Shown: in pieces, positions 50,941 through 62,388 of the stretch
Numbering within the stretch: position 1 is the stretch's first letter
Layout: every line of letters starts with the position of its first letter
Assembly: GCA_921293015.1 (NCBI GenBank)
Contig: OV121081.1
Location: 46,711,877 to 46,775,876 of the forward strand
Reading direction: 5' to 3'
Source: Phorcus lineatus
Taxonomy: Eukaryota > Mollusca > Gastropoda > Trochida > Trochidae
DNA: 64,000 bases
Made by a program: the position numbers and the translations under genes
Notes under the pieces: model-generated
The model's database searches: none
The model's input: only the letters and a program-made list of their open reading frames with translations
Told to the model about the DNA's origin: nothing

Positions 50941-51916
50941 CTTAGTTAAAAAATTAAGGGAGCAGCTCATCAAGTAACAATATTTAAGTTTTAGTGTTAG
51001 GTTTCTAATACGAAAGTTAAGAGAAATTCACTTTGTGTCCCCCATGCTTGTCACACACAGCCTGCATGGCATCGTCGTGGCATGCTGTCAATGATAGTAC
51101 GGATGATACGGACGGGTATTCGACGCCATTCCTCCTCAAGGGCTTGAAACAACTGGTCCAGGTTTTGTGGTGCTTGTGGACGATTTCTCTTTTTACGCCC
51201 CAAAACATCCAATAATTGTACGCCTCCTCCATACTCGTGTACGACCATCAGCAAATTGCAGACAGAATCTTGATTCATCCGTTGATGCACTGCCCAACGG
51301 TCTCGAAGTTGACGGTGATTTCGGGTAAGGCAAATTCGCTTTAGTGGGCGTCGTCTTTAACCCAGCTTCTTCAAGCGATTTCGGTCAGTTGCTGCTCTCA
51401 GTCTTACACCAGTCGTTCTTCGGAATTCACTGCTTATCTGGACAGCTGTTTTGAAGCGATCTTTTAAAGAGGCCAAACGCAATCTTCGATCATGTGCAGC
51501 AGTGGCTTTCTTCTTTCTGCCACGCCCACTTGAGACTTTGACACTCTGGGTTGCGTTGAACTTTGTAACAAGGCGCGAGATGACACTGACTGACTTCCCA
51601 AAGTGCCTTGCAACAGCTCTTCTTAATGAACCACTGTTGATTATTCCGATCGCTTGTCATCGTTGATTTTCGGTGAGGTATCGTATAGGCATTTTTTCGT
51701 GCGGAACCAGTTGAGAATTAGACAGCGTACACATTTAGAATCCCTTTTATACACCTCCAAAGATCATTTGCACACTGTGCACGTGCATGTTGCGTTTAGG
51801 TGACAAGTTTAAATTCAATAACAATTGTTTAAGTTGCGTTTTGTAAGTCCTTTCTGAAGACCATCACTGCCTCGATAAAATTTAATGATAGGTGTTCCCT
51901 TAAATTTTTCACTGAG
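50941..51916 (-). mobile_element. internally deleted Tc1-like transposon
   Basis: The left end is CTTAGTTAAAAAATTAAGGG and the inverted right end is CTCAGTGAAAAATTTAAGGG. TA dinucleotides, in (TA)n runs, lie on both sides. The length is 976 bp, against about 1.6 kb usual for complete Tc1 elements. Transposase remnants fill the middle on the minus strand. The deletion removes most of the catalytic core, so the element could move only if transposase were supplied in trans. Confidence 0.92.
51017..51692 (-). pseudogene. Tc1-like transposase remnant
   Basis: From an ATG at 51692 (minus) the frame gives MPIRYLTENQR, then a stop at 51657-51659. It continues as a paired-type helix-turn-helix (RRAVARHFGKSVSVISRL) and a GRGRKKK AT-hook-like linker, with RRTTGVRLRAATDRNRLKKLG, a second stop at 51357-51359, and PLKRICLTRNHRQLRDRWA. 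After a frameshift the first catalytic Asp follows in TDESRFCLQFADGRTRVW (about 51225-51281). The sequence then jumps to the C-terminal QAPQNLDQLFQALEEEW and DSMPRRC. The second Asp and third acidic residue of the DDE triad are missing through the deletion. Confidence 0.93.
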
Positions 51917-51944
51917 TATATATATATACATATATTATTTATAT

Positions 51945-52172
51945 CACGAGATGAGAAACTTGTGGTGTCTCCTTAGGCAAGGGACTTTATTCAAAATGTG
52001 CTTCTGTTCACCCAGCAGTACTAATTTGGTACCCGGTGTAGATTGTGTTGGAGGTGACCTTCAAGCGCTTAATCGGCAGCTTGGACTGGGGTAATAATGC
52101 AGGGAGCGCCTTGAGCATGCATTCGGTGTGGATATGTGCGCTATAAAAATACCATTATTATTATCATTACAA
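51945..52172 (+). repeat. SINE/LINE 3'-tail fragment
   Basis: The segment contains CTTAGGCAAGGGACTTTATTC, CACCCAGCAGTACTAATTTGGTACCCGGTG, and ends GTGCGCTATAAAAATACC followed by an ATT/ATC microsatellite. This layout is widely seen in marine invertebrate SINEs whose 3' end was borrowed from a LINE. The tRNA-like head is missing. It lies directly beside the Tc1 element. Confidence 0.6.
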
Positions 52173-54689
52173 TTTATGACAATATTTTTTATTATATTCG
52201 TACAGTTTAAAATCAGTCTGACCACATTGACCTTGAACAACTGCTTAATTCGAGCGAGAATACACCGGAAATTACTGTCTGATGCTCCTTTTAGGTCGTC
52301 CTACATTTGTCAGGAATTTGTTGCTTAACAAATATACGTTCGTTTGCAAGTGCATGACGTATTGGCGTTTTATGGCTTGAATTTCGCTTTTAATGACGTC
52401 AAATCATATTATATCGCACGTATTCATGTCAAGACCAAAGGGAATTATTTTTATCACAAACACCAGCTTGGACAGTTCTTGTGAAGTTGAAGGCTCTGTC
52501 ACATATGTTATGATACATTAAGATACATTTATTTTGAGATGTTTGTGGGCAGAGGAACTAGTTCTCCTTTTTCATGATATTGACAGTTTTTGCTGTTTTG
52601 TATTTTATATTTTGAATAATTTTTTTCTAATATTGATTCGAAAAACCTTCCATAATATAAGAGTATAATATTGATACACATGTGGCAGAGACAGGTGTAA
52701 GTGTGCTCCGCATAACACTTTTGGAAATTAAGAAATGACATTGTTGAGACTTTGCAGTTTAATATTTACTCCAGTTGAATTATAAACATTGTTCTGATAA
52801 AAAGTGTTGTTCATGAAAGCAAAATTATAAAGCTTTCAACTGTTATATAATTTAAAATCATTGTCCTCATAACAATAAACAAAAATCTCAAATTGCATCT
52901 TTCCCCACATGGCTTTAAATTGTACAAGTCTTTATCACTGGCTAACTAAAACCTTTCTGCCAGCCAGTCAAAATTCGCGTTTTGAGTGCAGCGCCCTCTT
53001 CGGCATAAAGTTACAATTCCCATGTGATTTCTTACTGGACTATACGTTGCAGTATCCCTGGCGACAAGCACAGAAAATTACGGGAAATGCGGCAAGGCCT
53101 ATCTTATCAATTCATAGGGGATGGCGTAGGAATAAGCCATGCATAGGAAGATGCTCAATATCACAAAGAATTGAAATGTAGTGTATATGCACTCATCCAG
53201 TTGTATTTTTGTATGTACATTGATATTGCATCCCTTGTTAACCCGTCTTGGTGATTTAGTATTTGACTGGTGAAATATTTCATATAAACCAGTGTATGTC
53301 TGCTCAGTTGAAGATGACTTAAACACGCATATGCATGCGTGGTTTAATGCAGAACACGTATTCTTATAACTGACTAAAAACTAGGTATTGTAATATTAAT
53401 GACAGTTTTTGTGTTCTATCTGTCCATTTATGATACCAATACATTGAAATATTTTGTTACGTGTTACTTTTAACAGTGGTATATGAGTGTTTGTTCGTAA
53501 GAAATAAAGCGTATCACGTTCTGAAAGCCAAAAGTTATATAGAGTTAAGTTAAATAGAAATACAGTGTCAACGATGATCTCACATCGAAAGATTTAGTCA
53601 AAACTGTAAGATTACACCGTATAAACTTTACAAGATTAATCCAACCTATTTGGCAAAGAAACAATATGACCAACGTCAATGATAGGCTTCTGACAAATGA
53701 ATTGGAAATTGATCCTACACCAGTCAATAAGACATTTCATTCCGTGGAACATTTAACAGTTGCGTGTGGGTAATATCATCTGTTAAAAGTTAGAAATGCA
53801 TTTTACATCTTAATGAGTACCAACTATTTCCTTGAATAAAAATGTCAAAACTTTTCAGGGTACTCCTTCAAAGGGCTAGTATCTTTAACTGATTCACTGC
53901 TGCTCCATCCTATCGGCTGCGTGTTGTTATACTTGAAGGTAATCTTTGAAAGAATAATTGGAGTTCCTTCTAATCTGTATTTCTTTATTTATCAAAAAGG
54001 AATTTTCAAAAGGTTGTTTATGGTCAATGTTCGTTATATATTACATGCAAGCATACAACACATTTTGAATGGAAATGAACCAATTCTTGATTGCAGTTGA
54101 ATTGATTTTATGACGTCAATGTGAATTGATTTTTATCAATATTATTAAAGTAATTATTTGCGCCATTTATCCAATGGCATGGGCTTTTTGCTAACAAAAT
54201 AAAATTGATCATCGAAGTATAGCAATTCAAAATTTTCGTAATATTTTTCAAATATAGATAGGACCAAAAAGTTAACTCTCTACTCTAGTTTTGATAAATC
54301 ATCAGCCATATCTTTGATATCCATCTGCAAATAAGAAATTGTCATTCGTACGCTGTTCTATAAGTATCAATAAATAATTATGACAAAGGCCTTATAATAA
54401 CTAACACTTGAATCGCATCATTATTTTAAAGTTTTTAGAGTCCGCCGTTCCCAAAATATTGGCATATCAATTCAATGTAGTTAATAATATATGAACAACA
54501 TTAACATCTGTTTCAGGTTTGAAACTGAGTCAAGATAACGGAGGTGTATTTACGTAACCATCTACGGATCAATATGGAATAATCTGACACAATCGTGTGT
54601 GCAATAACAGGACTCTCTACATAGGATCGTCCAGTGTGTCATCGTGCTGAAGTGTTGAACCCTCTATAACCTGATTAGAGCGTCTCTTT
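52173..54689. other. unassigned DNA
   Basis: No gene was recognised. A 90-codon open frame at 52909-53181 has somewhat higher GC but no motif. AT-rich elsewhere. Confidence 0.45.
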
Positions 54690-55240
54690 AGAAGTAGTGT
54701 TTACAAGTATAAGATGCTTTGAAGTCTGAAGTAACATTGCATACAACTACAATACATTGTGTTCAACTGGAGAACACTCTCTAACCCGGAACATTTTGTT
54801 CAACTAAAGTAGCTCTAAATGGCGGTATGGGTTGTATCCAACAAAGCACTGTGTTCAATAAGATAAAACTCTAGTGTCTGATTTGACACCGTCTCTCATT
54901 GAACATTGTGTACACATTAGAAAATCTATATGACAGTATGGGTTGTATCTCACAGAGCATTGTGTTCAACGGAAGAGGAATATATTGTCTAATTTTACAC
55001 AATCTGCAAAAAGACGAATCTAGATATTGGATTCTATCTGACAAAGTGTTGTGTTAAACTAGAGAACAATCTTAGACTGATTTCACAACGTTTGTCCCGG
55101 AACATTGTGTACGACTACAGAAAGCTAGAGCCTTTTTTGAGAGATTGGGCAGTACCTCACCAAGCATTGTGTTCAACAAGATAGCGCTCCATGATCTGAT
55201 TTGCCAGTGTCAAGGACCATTGCGTACAAACTAACAAGGT
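54690..55240. repeat. imprecise ~100-bp tandem repeat, about 5 units
   Basis: The phrase GCATTGTGTTCAAC or close variants recurs at 54753, 54846, 54957, 55046 and 55164 (spacings 93, 111, 89, 118). Between them 'AACATTGTGTAC.AC.A.AGAAA' and 'ATGGGTTGTATC..ACA.AG' alternate. Units have diverged and vary in length. There is no open frame. It is an old satellite-like array. Confidence 0.75.
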
Positions 55241-55668
55241 AGGTGTCTGAACATAACATGTTCACAGCCGTGCCTCTTATGAGTTCATATTAGAAAAGTT
55301 CAACCAAAAAAAAACGATGATCTTTTAAATGCTCTGCTCTTTGTATCTTTGTTTATGAATATTGAGTATTGGAAAGGGGCGTTAGAGATAAACCAGTCTT
55401 TTATTAATTGCAACAATGAATAATTTGGTAAACTATAAAAGAACAAATTATCGAACACTGAAATGTCTTGACAAATCATATTTGCACTCTTTTTGTATTC
55501 AACACCAACAAACGTTGAACCCGTCAAGAAACACAGGGTGTGTTTTTTAATAACATAATAATGATTTAATTTCCTTTTGAACTTTTTGAACTTGTGAAAT
55601 TTCTGTGAATAAAAAAGCCAACCTTGATGACATAACCTGAGATTTCGTGTATTTCTATGTTGAAAGGA

Positions 55669-55704
55669 GAATGTTCAGAATGTTCAGAATGTTCAGAATG
55701 TTCA
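55669..55704. repeat. 9-bp microsatellite, 4 copies
   Basis: GAATGTTCA is repeated four times without interruption. AGAATGTTC resembles heat-shock-element pentamers (nGAAn/nTTCn), so adjacent inverted GAA/TTC units arise by repetition. No gene is close. Confidence 0.85.
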
Positions 55705-58700
55705 CTTTACAAATCATGAGGCATCATCGTTTTCCCAACGATTTTTTTTCCTATTCTAAATGCAAGTTTCCTGGAATGGAAATTAGATGTTAAACACAAT
55801 TTTGTAAAAAAGGAACTCGATTTCTTCGAATTTGCTTAAGCAAAAACTCAGGATTCAAAGCTGTATTATTTTCGTTAGTATTAGGATTGTTTATTTGCAA
55901 ACGTATTCTTGAGAGATACATAGCAAATTATTTAAACTTAAATGCCTTATATATTATCAAGACATGAACAGGCACATGTTTTTCTAAAAGACGTCGCTCG
56001 CGGGTATGTCCTTGTGTCTTTTATGAGAAATAATTCGTTTATCTTCTTAAGGTTTAAGTTAATCAACAAGATATTGGGAATGTGACATTTGCAATCTCCG
56101 GATATTACAGTAACCAGCCTCAAAGCACGGGGATGATATGAATTTCTGAAGCACAACCATTCTACCGCCAATCAATCCTTGTACTGTACACTAATTGAAC
56201 TGGAATCGGTTTCAAGTTAGTTAAAGTTGATTTAACATGACTCAGGAAATGAGAACATGAAAATTCGTTCTTATGATTAATCAACGATGTAATGGGTTAC
56301 GGCAATGCTACTAAGTAGAAGTTGTTTTTGTAAATACGGTTTTCAAAAACCACATCGGTTTACTTTGATATTGATATATCAGTTGTCTGATTTTCATACA
56401 AAACCATTGAAGAAAATGGACTTAAATTAAAATGTCTTGTTGAAATACTCTAATGCTATCGTTAAACGAATATTTTTTTATGAATTTTATAAGGACCATT
56501 GCAATTCTTAAGTTCAAAGGGCAAAAGGTGATAATTCTATAAAAATGAAGAGGTCGAAGTATTATCTTCATCATATTCCGTTTACGTTATTTTGCTGATC
56601 GAATTAGGTATAGCTTTAGCTAAGCATTTTTTTTATCTAACCCTTTCAATATCTATAAACTTTCAACGGGGCGTCAATATCAGGCAACACTTCAAAATAT
56701 AAGTTAACATTAAACCATGGTCTTTTATAATTACTAAAGCTGGAATATAAGAATATATATTATTCAATATGTTACGGTACAAATTTCCATAAATTTCCTA
56801 AATTTGATATGGATGCATCCCTAATGTTGTTGGGCAAATTGTCAATGCAAATAAAGCTGTCTATTATAACTAAGGGTGAAACCTATGGATTTAATCTACT
56901 CTGGTCTTGATCCTCAAGTCGATCCTCCAGTCTCAGGGTAAATAGTTAACACTTTAACGGCACTGGTAAGAGTATGGAACTTCAGTATATACGTTTTACC
57001 ATGAGACAGGATGTTAGCCGATGTGTTTCATGGTAAGTCGGCTGAAATGGTTTGATTTACTTCTATCAACTTTTAACGGTCTGAGATGTTGATTTCTGTT
57101 AATTAAATGTATTCATTCTCGATGTGCAAACTGCTTTTCTCTCCAAAATGTATTAGTTTCATTCTAGCTAGGTTAAAAATTCGATGCTGTCAAATACAAT
57201 CCATTTTGTTTCTATTGAATCATCCCAAAGATGCACCAGACTTTGTTAATCTGAATAGCGATCTATGACTTGCTTTAGGGTGAATGGCACGCTACTCTTA
57301 TAATGGGTTTCCTTGCCTTTATCAGAATCGGCGGAGGACCTGTAGTCTGAATGTCGCTCAACTAGATCAAGATACATCAGTATGAAGACAAATCGTTTGG
57401 ATATATATTGCCCAGTTTGAGGATATGAATTTCTATAGAGCTGTTGTATTTGTCTTATTTATTAATTGTCATATCACTGATGATAAGTATATATATGATT
57501 CACAACGTATATTATATAAAATAACTGAATTGGTGAATTTTTAAACAATGCCATAAGGTTTATATGAATTCCCTATCAAAAATAACCCCTATCCCAATGA
57601 AATATATATATTATCAATTTAATGACATCTTATGTAAAAAAGGGACAAAGGTCCAAGATTTCCAGTATTTCTTACTTTTATCACAATAAACCTACACGTA
57701 CTTGCAAAATGTATACCGAGTAAGTATTTACTATCGAACATATTCTAACGAGATATTTTTAGGTATTGATTCACTTTCTAGCGAAATTAATGAGTTCAAT
57801 ATTTCGATAAGCAACACATGCATGGTGGACATGCATGTATTTAATCCCCCTGAAACAACCACCAATTCGCGCGTGACATTTCCGCTAAAAAATACTCTCC
57901 TGAGCCAAAATACGGAGGCCTTTAATAGTCGCTCTTTCCGCTTCTTTCCTTTTTACTTATACATAAAATACTACATTTAAACAATCCTTTTCATACGTTT
58001 TGTTTGAAAACCTAACCCTTACAGAGACGTTGCAAACACTGTAATACTAAAAACTGAAGCTGTTGACGTCGACATAGATTGCCATTAAGGCCTTGACGGG
58101 GCATTGTCATACCTATATAGAGGACATGAATGTCCATGACATACTATGTTTTCGACACGAGTGCCTAAATATTAGTATTTTCCCGAGCGAAAGATATTTG
58201 GGGTCGAGAGTCGTGAACAAATTATGCCATATGGTATTCTGTTTGAAGTCCCAAATATGACTGATAGATAATAAAGCCATCTACACTGAACTTACCTAAA
58301 CATTTGACTTCTTTTGTAAAAATTTGTACCTTTATATCCCAATCTATGCATTTACTTCTTAATAACGGCCTTCGTAATTTCGTATTGACAGAACCTTTCG
58401 AAAGCAGAAGGCAGATAACTCTTTCATGATTTAATGTTAACGAATGAAACATGTGTTTAATTCTAATATTTAAAGGATAGCAATAATTTTGTTTCGCATA
58501 TTCATATTTTTGTAAATGCAAGCATATTCAGCGGAGAAAATGCAAAAACTAAAACTAATGAATTGAAAAGTAAGATCATGAACAGTTCGAATGCACCCGT
58601 GGAGCTGATTGCAAAAGTAGTACGGCATTATGACGTCATCATAGTTGAATAACTTGTTCTGGTTACACAACATTCTTTGGATAGCTTTCAACACAACACT

Positions 58701-60156
58701 TGATGCAAATAACCGAAGTTATCTCATAAAGATATGCACAAAATGCGTTCTCTAGAAATTGTTTGTAATAAGAAGTTTTCATTTACCTTCGTTTTAACTA
58801 AATTTTCAATATTTCAACATCACATGATGAATTACAGATATCAATGAATTTTTACAAGAAGAGAAGAAAAAGAGAAAGAGAAGAAAAATGTTTTATTCAC
58901 GTGTCACATGCCATTCATATTGTATTGCCACATAAAAACCGGTAAAAGATAGCATCCAGCCATATGGCATGGCTTACGAGACAAGAGTTACATAAAGTGC
59001 ATAACAAATTTATAATAGATATCGCACATCAAATTTCACATCACATCAACTGTCACAGAATTATCCCCCGTGGGAGGCAGTTACACTATTGTTGTTGAAC
59101 GTTGGAAGAAAACCATCAGTCAAATGAAAGGAGAATTTGATACTATTCACGACAACAAAACATCCCATGTTTTTACAAAAGTACTGCCATTTGAGTGCCA
59201 GATTTTGATGATTTGGTGTTCGATATATTGATTGATGGTAATTTTACCCAAAAGAGACGAAAACGTGTTCAATCTATAGATTATTCATTTACGTTTTAAG
59301 GAAACGAAATAAATATTCGTTATAGTATATTTAAATGTACGTTTTCCATTAATATTATCAATTAATATTATATCCATTAGTTTTGATATTCCTTTAAATG
59401 TTTGCCATCAAATGCAAAGAGAAAAGAATACCACATTAAGAGTCAATTACATCAAGGTCCCTGTGCAATTATGTGTCGTTCAATAAATAGTTTACTAATG
59501 TTTTGTATGACATTAATATGTCATATTTCAATCTTTGGATTTTGATCTTGTTTGTACTTTACAACAACCAAGCGGGTGAAACTAATTTTGTCACTTTAAT
59601 AGAATTTTATTATTAAAGAAGTTTGAATTGGTAAGCATCTAAATCGGCGATATGGTAAACTTAAAGAGATACTTGAATGTAAAACCCTAACATTAAAGAT
59701 CTTGAAAAAAATCATGCAAGCTGCGTTTATAAAAAGCTGAAGAATGTTCGTTGTTATTGATTTGAACTTTATCATACCAAACATTATATCAAAGTAAATG
59801 ACCATTCCCAATCGGTACCCTTTTGTCCACATTATCAACTCCCTGCTGCTGGAAATGATTAGACCCTTTGTGTCACACTTCATATAAGTTGTCAACATTT
59901 TCTTTTCTTTACCTGTGATTGATTGCACACCATGAACAGGTAAACGATGAGATCATTATCGTGAAATACGCAGCTGTTGTGACATGTGGATTTAGCTCAG
60001 ACTCTTTGATGTTTGGTAAACACATTTCATATGTCAAAAAATTACGTCGCTATGAATGTTGAACCTTCAATTATTAATCGACACCTTGTAAACGGCTTCC
60101 GCGCTCTTCAAAATGCCAAGTAATAAGAAACTGGTAGACGTAATTACTTTTTCTGA
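55705..60156. other. unassigned DNA upstream of the GPCR
   Basis: 4.4 kb without a recognised coding exon or mobile element. A purine-only tract lies at about 58857-58889. Open frames (57702-57980 plus, 58222-58521 minus, 59596-59928 minus, 92-110 codons) have no identifiable motifs and AT-rich codon use unlike the GPCR. A TGACGTCATCAT CRE-like site lies near 58629-58640. Confidence 0.45.
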
Positions 60157-60186
60157 TATATAAGCAGTCGGCGCCGGTGTGGCAGT
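60157..60186 (+). promoter_or_regulatory. candidate core promoter of the GPCR
   Basis: TATATAAG at 60157-60164 is followed 27 bp later by an initiator-like GGCAGTTATT (A at 60184). Between them lies a small CpG patch (CAGTCGGCGCCGG). TATA-to-start spacing is ideal for RNA polymerase II. It is the best such combination seen upstream of the only solid gene, 160 bp from its start codon. Confidence 0.45.
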
Positions 60187-60343
60187 TATTGGATAGGTCT
60201 GCATGAATGATTGCTTCCTCGCTTGTTTATCTTTAGAGCGTTTTCAAAAGGTTGTATGACTTTTTATTTGTATGCAATGCTATGCTTATATTCCTTTCAT
60301 TGCTATTCATGCTGTAAATCAAATGCCTTCTTTTGTCTTTTAG
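60184..60343 (+). other. predicted 5' UTR with possible 93-bp intron
   Basis: If transcription starts near 60184, a donor-like AAAAG/GTTGTATG at 60250/60251 and an acceptor TTTTGTCTTTTAG ending at 60343 would remove a 93-bp intron. The ATG would then join directly to the upstream exon. The spliced junction puts AAG before ATGG, a better start context than the genomic TAG. The alternative is unspliced RNA, which would contain the 6-codon upstream frame, or an exon further away. Confidence 0.35.
60323..60343 (+). other. six-codon upstream ORF abutting the GPCR start
   Basis: ATG at 60323 is in frame with the receptor and encodes six residues, MPSFVF, ending in TAG at 60341-60343. That stop touches the receptor ATG. 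The stop proves the receptor frame cannot extend 5' in unspliced RNA. If the proposed intron is removed, this frame is lost. Confidence 0.4.
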
Positions 60344-61444
60344 ATGGCGTCATCGAACTCAACCACCTCCATTCCAACTGATGTTCTCGGCGACTACACC
60401 ATGTACCATAACAGCTCGCACGAACGCGGCTTTGTACAAAGCGCCGGGTTTGGAATCTTCATCATTGTCTGGAACTTCCTAGTGAATTCTCTACTGATTT
60501 TAGTTCTCCTCTGTCGACGCCAGACTCGAACCCAGTACATTTACAGCCAAGTAGTGAACCTGGCAGTTACAGACCTACTCTACAGCGTGTTGGTAGATAC
60601 ACTGACTGTGTATTATGAGCTTGAGAGGTGGGCGCTTGGTGAACACGTGTGTAAGGCATGGATGGTATTGGATGTTATCATCCCGTTTGTATCCTTCCTC
60701 ATCATCATCCTCCTCAACATCGACCGGCTCATCTTCGCCTTCAAACCCTCTCTCTACTACACTCTCTTCCGACGGGGCTTGTCCCGTGCCGTGGTCATCG
60801 TACTGCCCTGGATAGTTAGCAGCCTGGTGTTGTCGCCCTTGTGGCTTCTGTCATCTGTTGTTGAACCCTACCCTGAGTTCTGCATTTACGGAATCACGTC
60901 TGCAGCAATCATTACATCATCACTCTTGTCTCTCTTCTTCCCGGCCATTGCTATAACTGTGCTCACTGTAATGGTCCTCGTCACCATGATTGGAGGTCTT
61001 CCCGACGAGCTCGGCCAGTTCATAAGCCTTGGTGCTTCAGGGCAACGTCTTGATAAGAAGATAATCAAGAGACGTCACCGGTCCATAGTGACAGCGATGT
61101 GTCTGGTTAACTTCTGCACTCTTGCGATGCAGCTCCCGTTCGGAGCCATTTCCTTACTGCAGCCCCAGTGTACTGACGAGGGTTGTACAGATATCGTTAA
61201 GCTGCTACAAGCTCTGAGCTGGTTGAGGTCTGCTTGTCCCGGAGTCCGACCTCTCTGCTGGCTCTTCATAGCTGAGATCCGACAAAGCTGTTGTTGTTGC
61301 TTCTGTTGTCCTGATGGAAGCTTTTCATCCAGCGGTCAGGCTGACCAACTGGAACTAGCCTCTGCTTCAGCTCTTACTGCAAACGAACACCTCATGAACA
61401 GTTCGCACTATCGAAATGAAAACAGCGTCCATGAAAAGGGATGA
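60344..61444 (+). CDS. class A (amine-like) G-protein-coupled receptor
   Basis: A single uninterrupted 366-residue frame, much richer in G+C than its surroundings. Two N-glycosylation sequons (N5, N23) precede seven hydrophobic segments, starting near 35, 69, 103, 147, 186, 247 and 285. Class A landmarks are N48 (1.50), NLAVTDL with D77 (2.50), W96, C103 paired with C180, D127-R128-L129 (3.49-3.51), W156 (4.50), P200 (5.50), P265 (6.50) and P303 (7.50). Amine-pocket residues are D110 (3.32), S192/S193/S196 (5.42/5.43/5.46) and W293 (7.40). Oddities: TM6 has Q at 6.48 instead of W, and TM7 reads RPLCW instead of NPxxY. The third intracellular loop is short (~30 residues), and CCCCFCC at 316-322 should be palmitoylated. 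It sits in the plasma membrane; ligand and G protein are unknown. An in-frame TAG immediately upstream fixes the start. Subfamily is not assigned. Confidence 0.92.
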   Translation: MASSNSTTSIPTDVLGDYTMYHNSSHERGFVQSAGFGIFIIVWNFLVNSLLILVLLCRRQTRTQYIYSQVVNLAVTDLLYSVLVDTLTVYYELERWALGEHVCKAWMVLDVIIPFVSFLIIILLNIDRLIFAFKPSLYYTLFRRGLSRAVVIVLPWIVSSLVLSPLWLLSSVVEPYPEFCIYGITSAAIITSSLLSLFFPAIAITVLTVMVLVTMIGGLPDELGQFISLGASGQRLDKKIIKRRHRSIVTAMCLVNFCTLAMQLPFGAISLLQPQCTDEGCTDIVKLLQALSWLRSACPGVRPLCWLFIAEIRQSCCCCFCCPDGSFSSSGQADQLELASASALTANEHLMNSSHYRNENSVHEKG

Positions 61445-61900
61445 CTAAAATTGATCGAAATCAAGCTTGGGCGTGAGATGAGGACCCCTCGTGGTCGTGA
61501 GTCATATTGGCTGAACCGTAAGGCCTACAAACATGATGAAAGCAATACGTAATGCAGATTCATATCAAATGTTTTTGCTTTGTAACATATCTGTAGCATT
61601 AAGAATTGTTTTACAAGGGATGCTTACCTTGATGTTAGAGCAAATTGCCTTGGTTTCATCTAATCTGATAAAGGACATCGTTCGACAGTATGTTCGAAGT
61701 AATATGTGACAAATCCTAAAAAGTCCGAGGTTGAATACACCTGTACTGACCCACAGGTGTTTGGAGGGACGACTAAAGGCTGATAGCAAGACGGGATAAC
61801 GTTTGGACACAATTGGATATATTTTTCGTGTTGTTAGTCCGCTTATATAAAGTTGTTGACATTGCTGTTATTTCGTATTAAAGTTTAGAAATATATTATT
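61445..61900 (+). terminator. GPCR 3' UTR and polyadenylation signal candidate
   Basis: ATTAAA at 61877-61882 is the first good poly(A) signal, about 430 bp after the stop codon. AATAAA also occurs at 62231-62236 and 62276-62281. A T/GT-rich stretch after 61900 could serve as downstream element. No other coding signal lies between. Confidence 0.4.
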
Positions 61901-62388
61901 CAGTGTTTTATTGGTATATTGAATATTCTAATTCATTTATCGCTGCATTTTCATTTGAAATTTAACCACATTATTCATTTGAAGAAGTACATTATTCGAT
62001 TTAATACTTTGTCATTGCTAAAAAAAAAGTGACCACCCAAGCGATAGTACGATAGGAAATCGATCTGAAACCAAAAACTCCCTGAATCCCTGAATAATCG
62101 ACTGCCTTGTATAATCCCCTTCCGTGAAATCGGTCTAAGCCCTCACGAAAATAAATGATTAACCTGTCTGGAATGAAGATGAAGCCATTGTAACAAATTA
62201 GTGAATCCATTCAAATTGAACACTTCTGTTAATAAACCCTATCTCGGCGACGTTTCACCTGTCGACAAGACCTTTAATAAAACATTTCTTAAGAAATATC
62301 TACCGATTATTTGTTTTTTAAATGTTTGTGTTTGATATTTAAGGAATTGTATACACGAAATTTGGCTTTGAAAAAAAAATCAACTGCC

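Noticed and set aside
51451..51666. 71-codon plus-strand frame
   Set aside because: It is antisense to the Tc1 transposase DNA-binding region, which explains the sequence.
59596..59928. 110-codon minus-strand frame near the GPCR promoter
   Set aside because: No recognisable motif; codon use follows the AT-rich background rather than the receptor.
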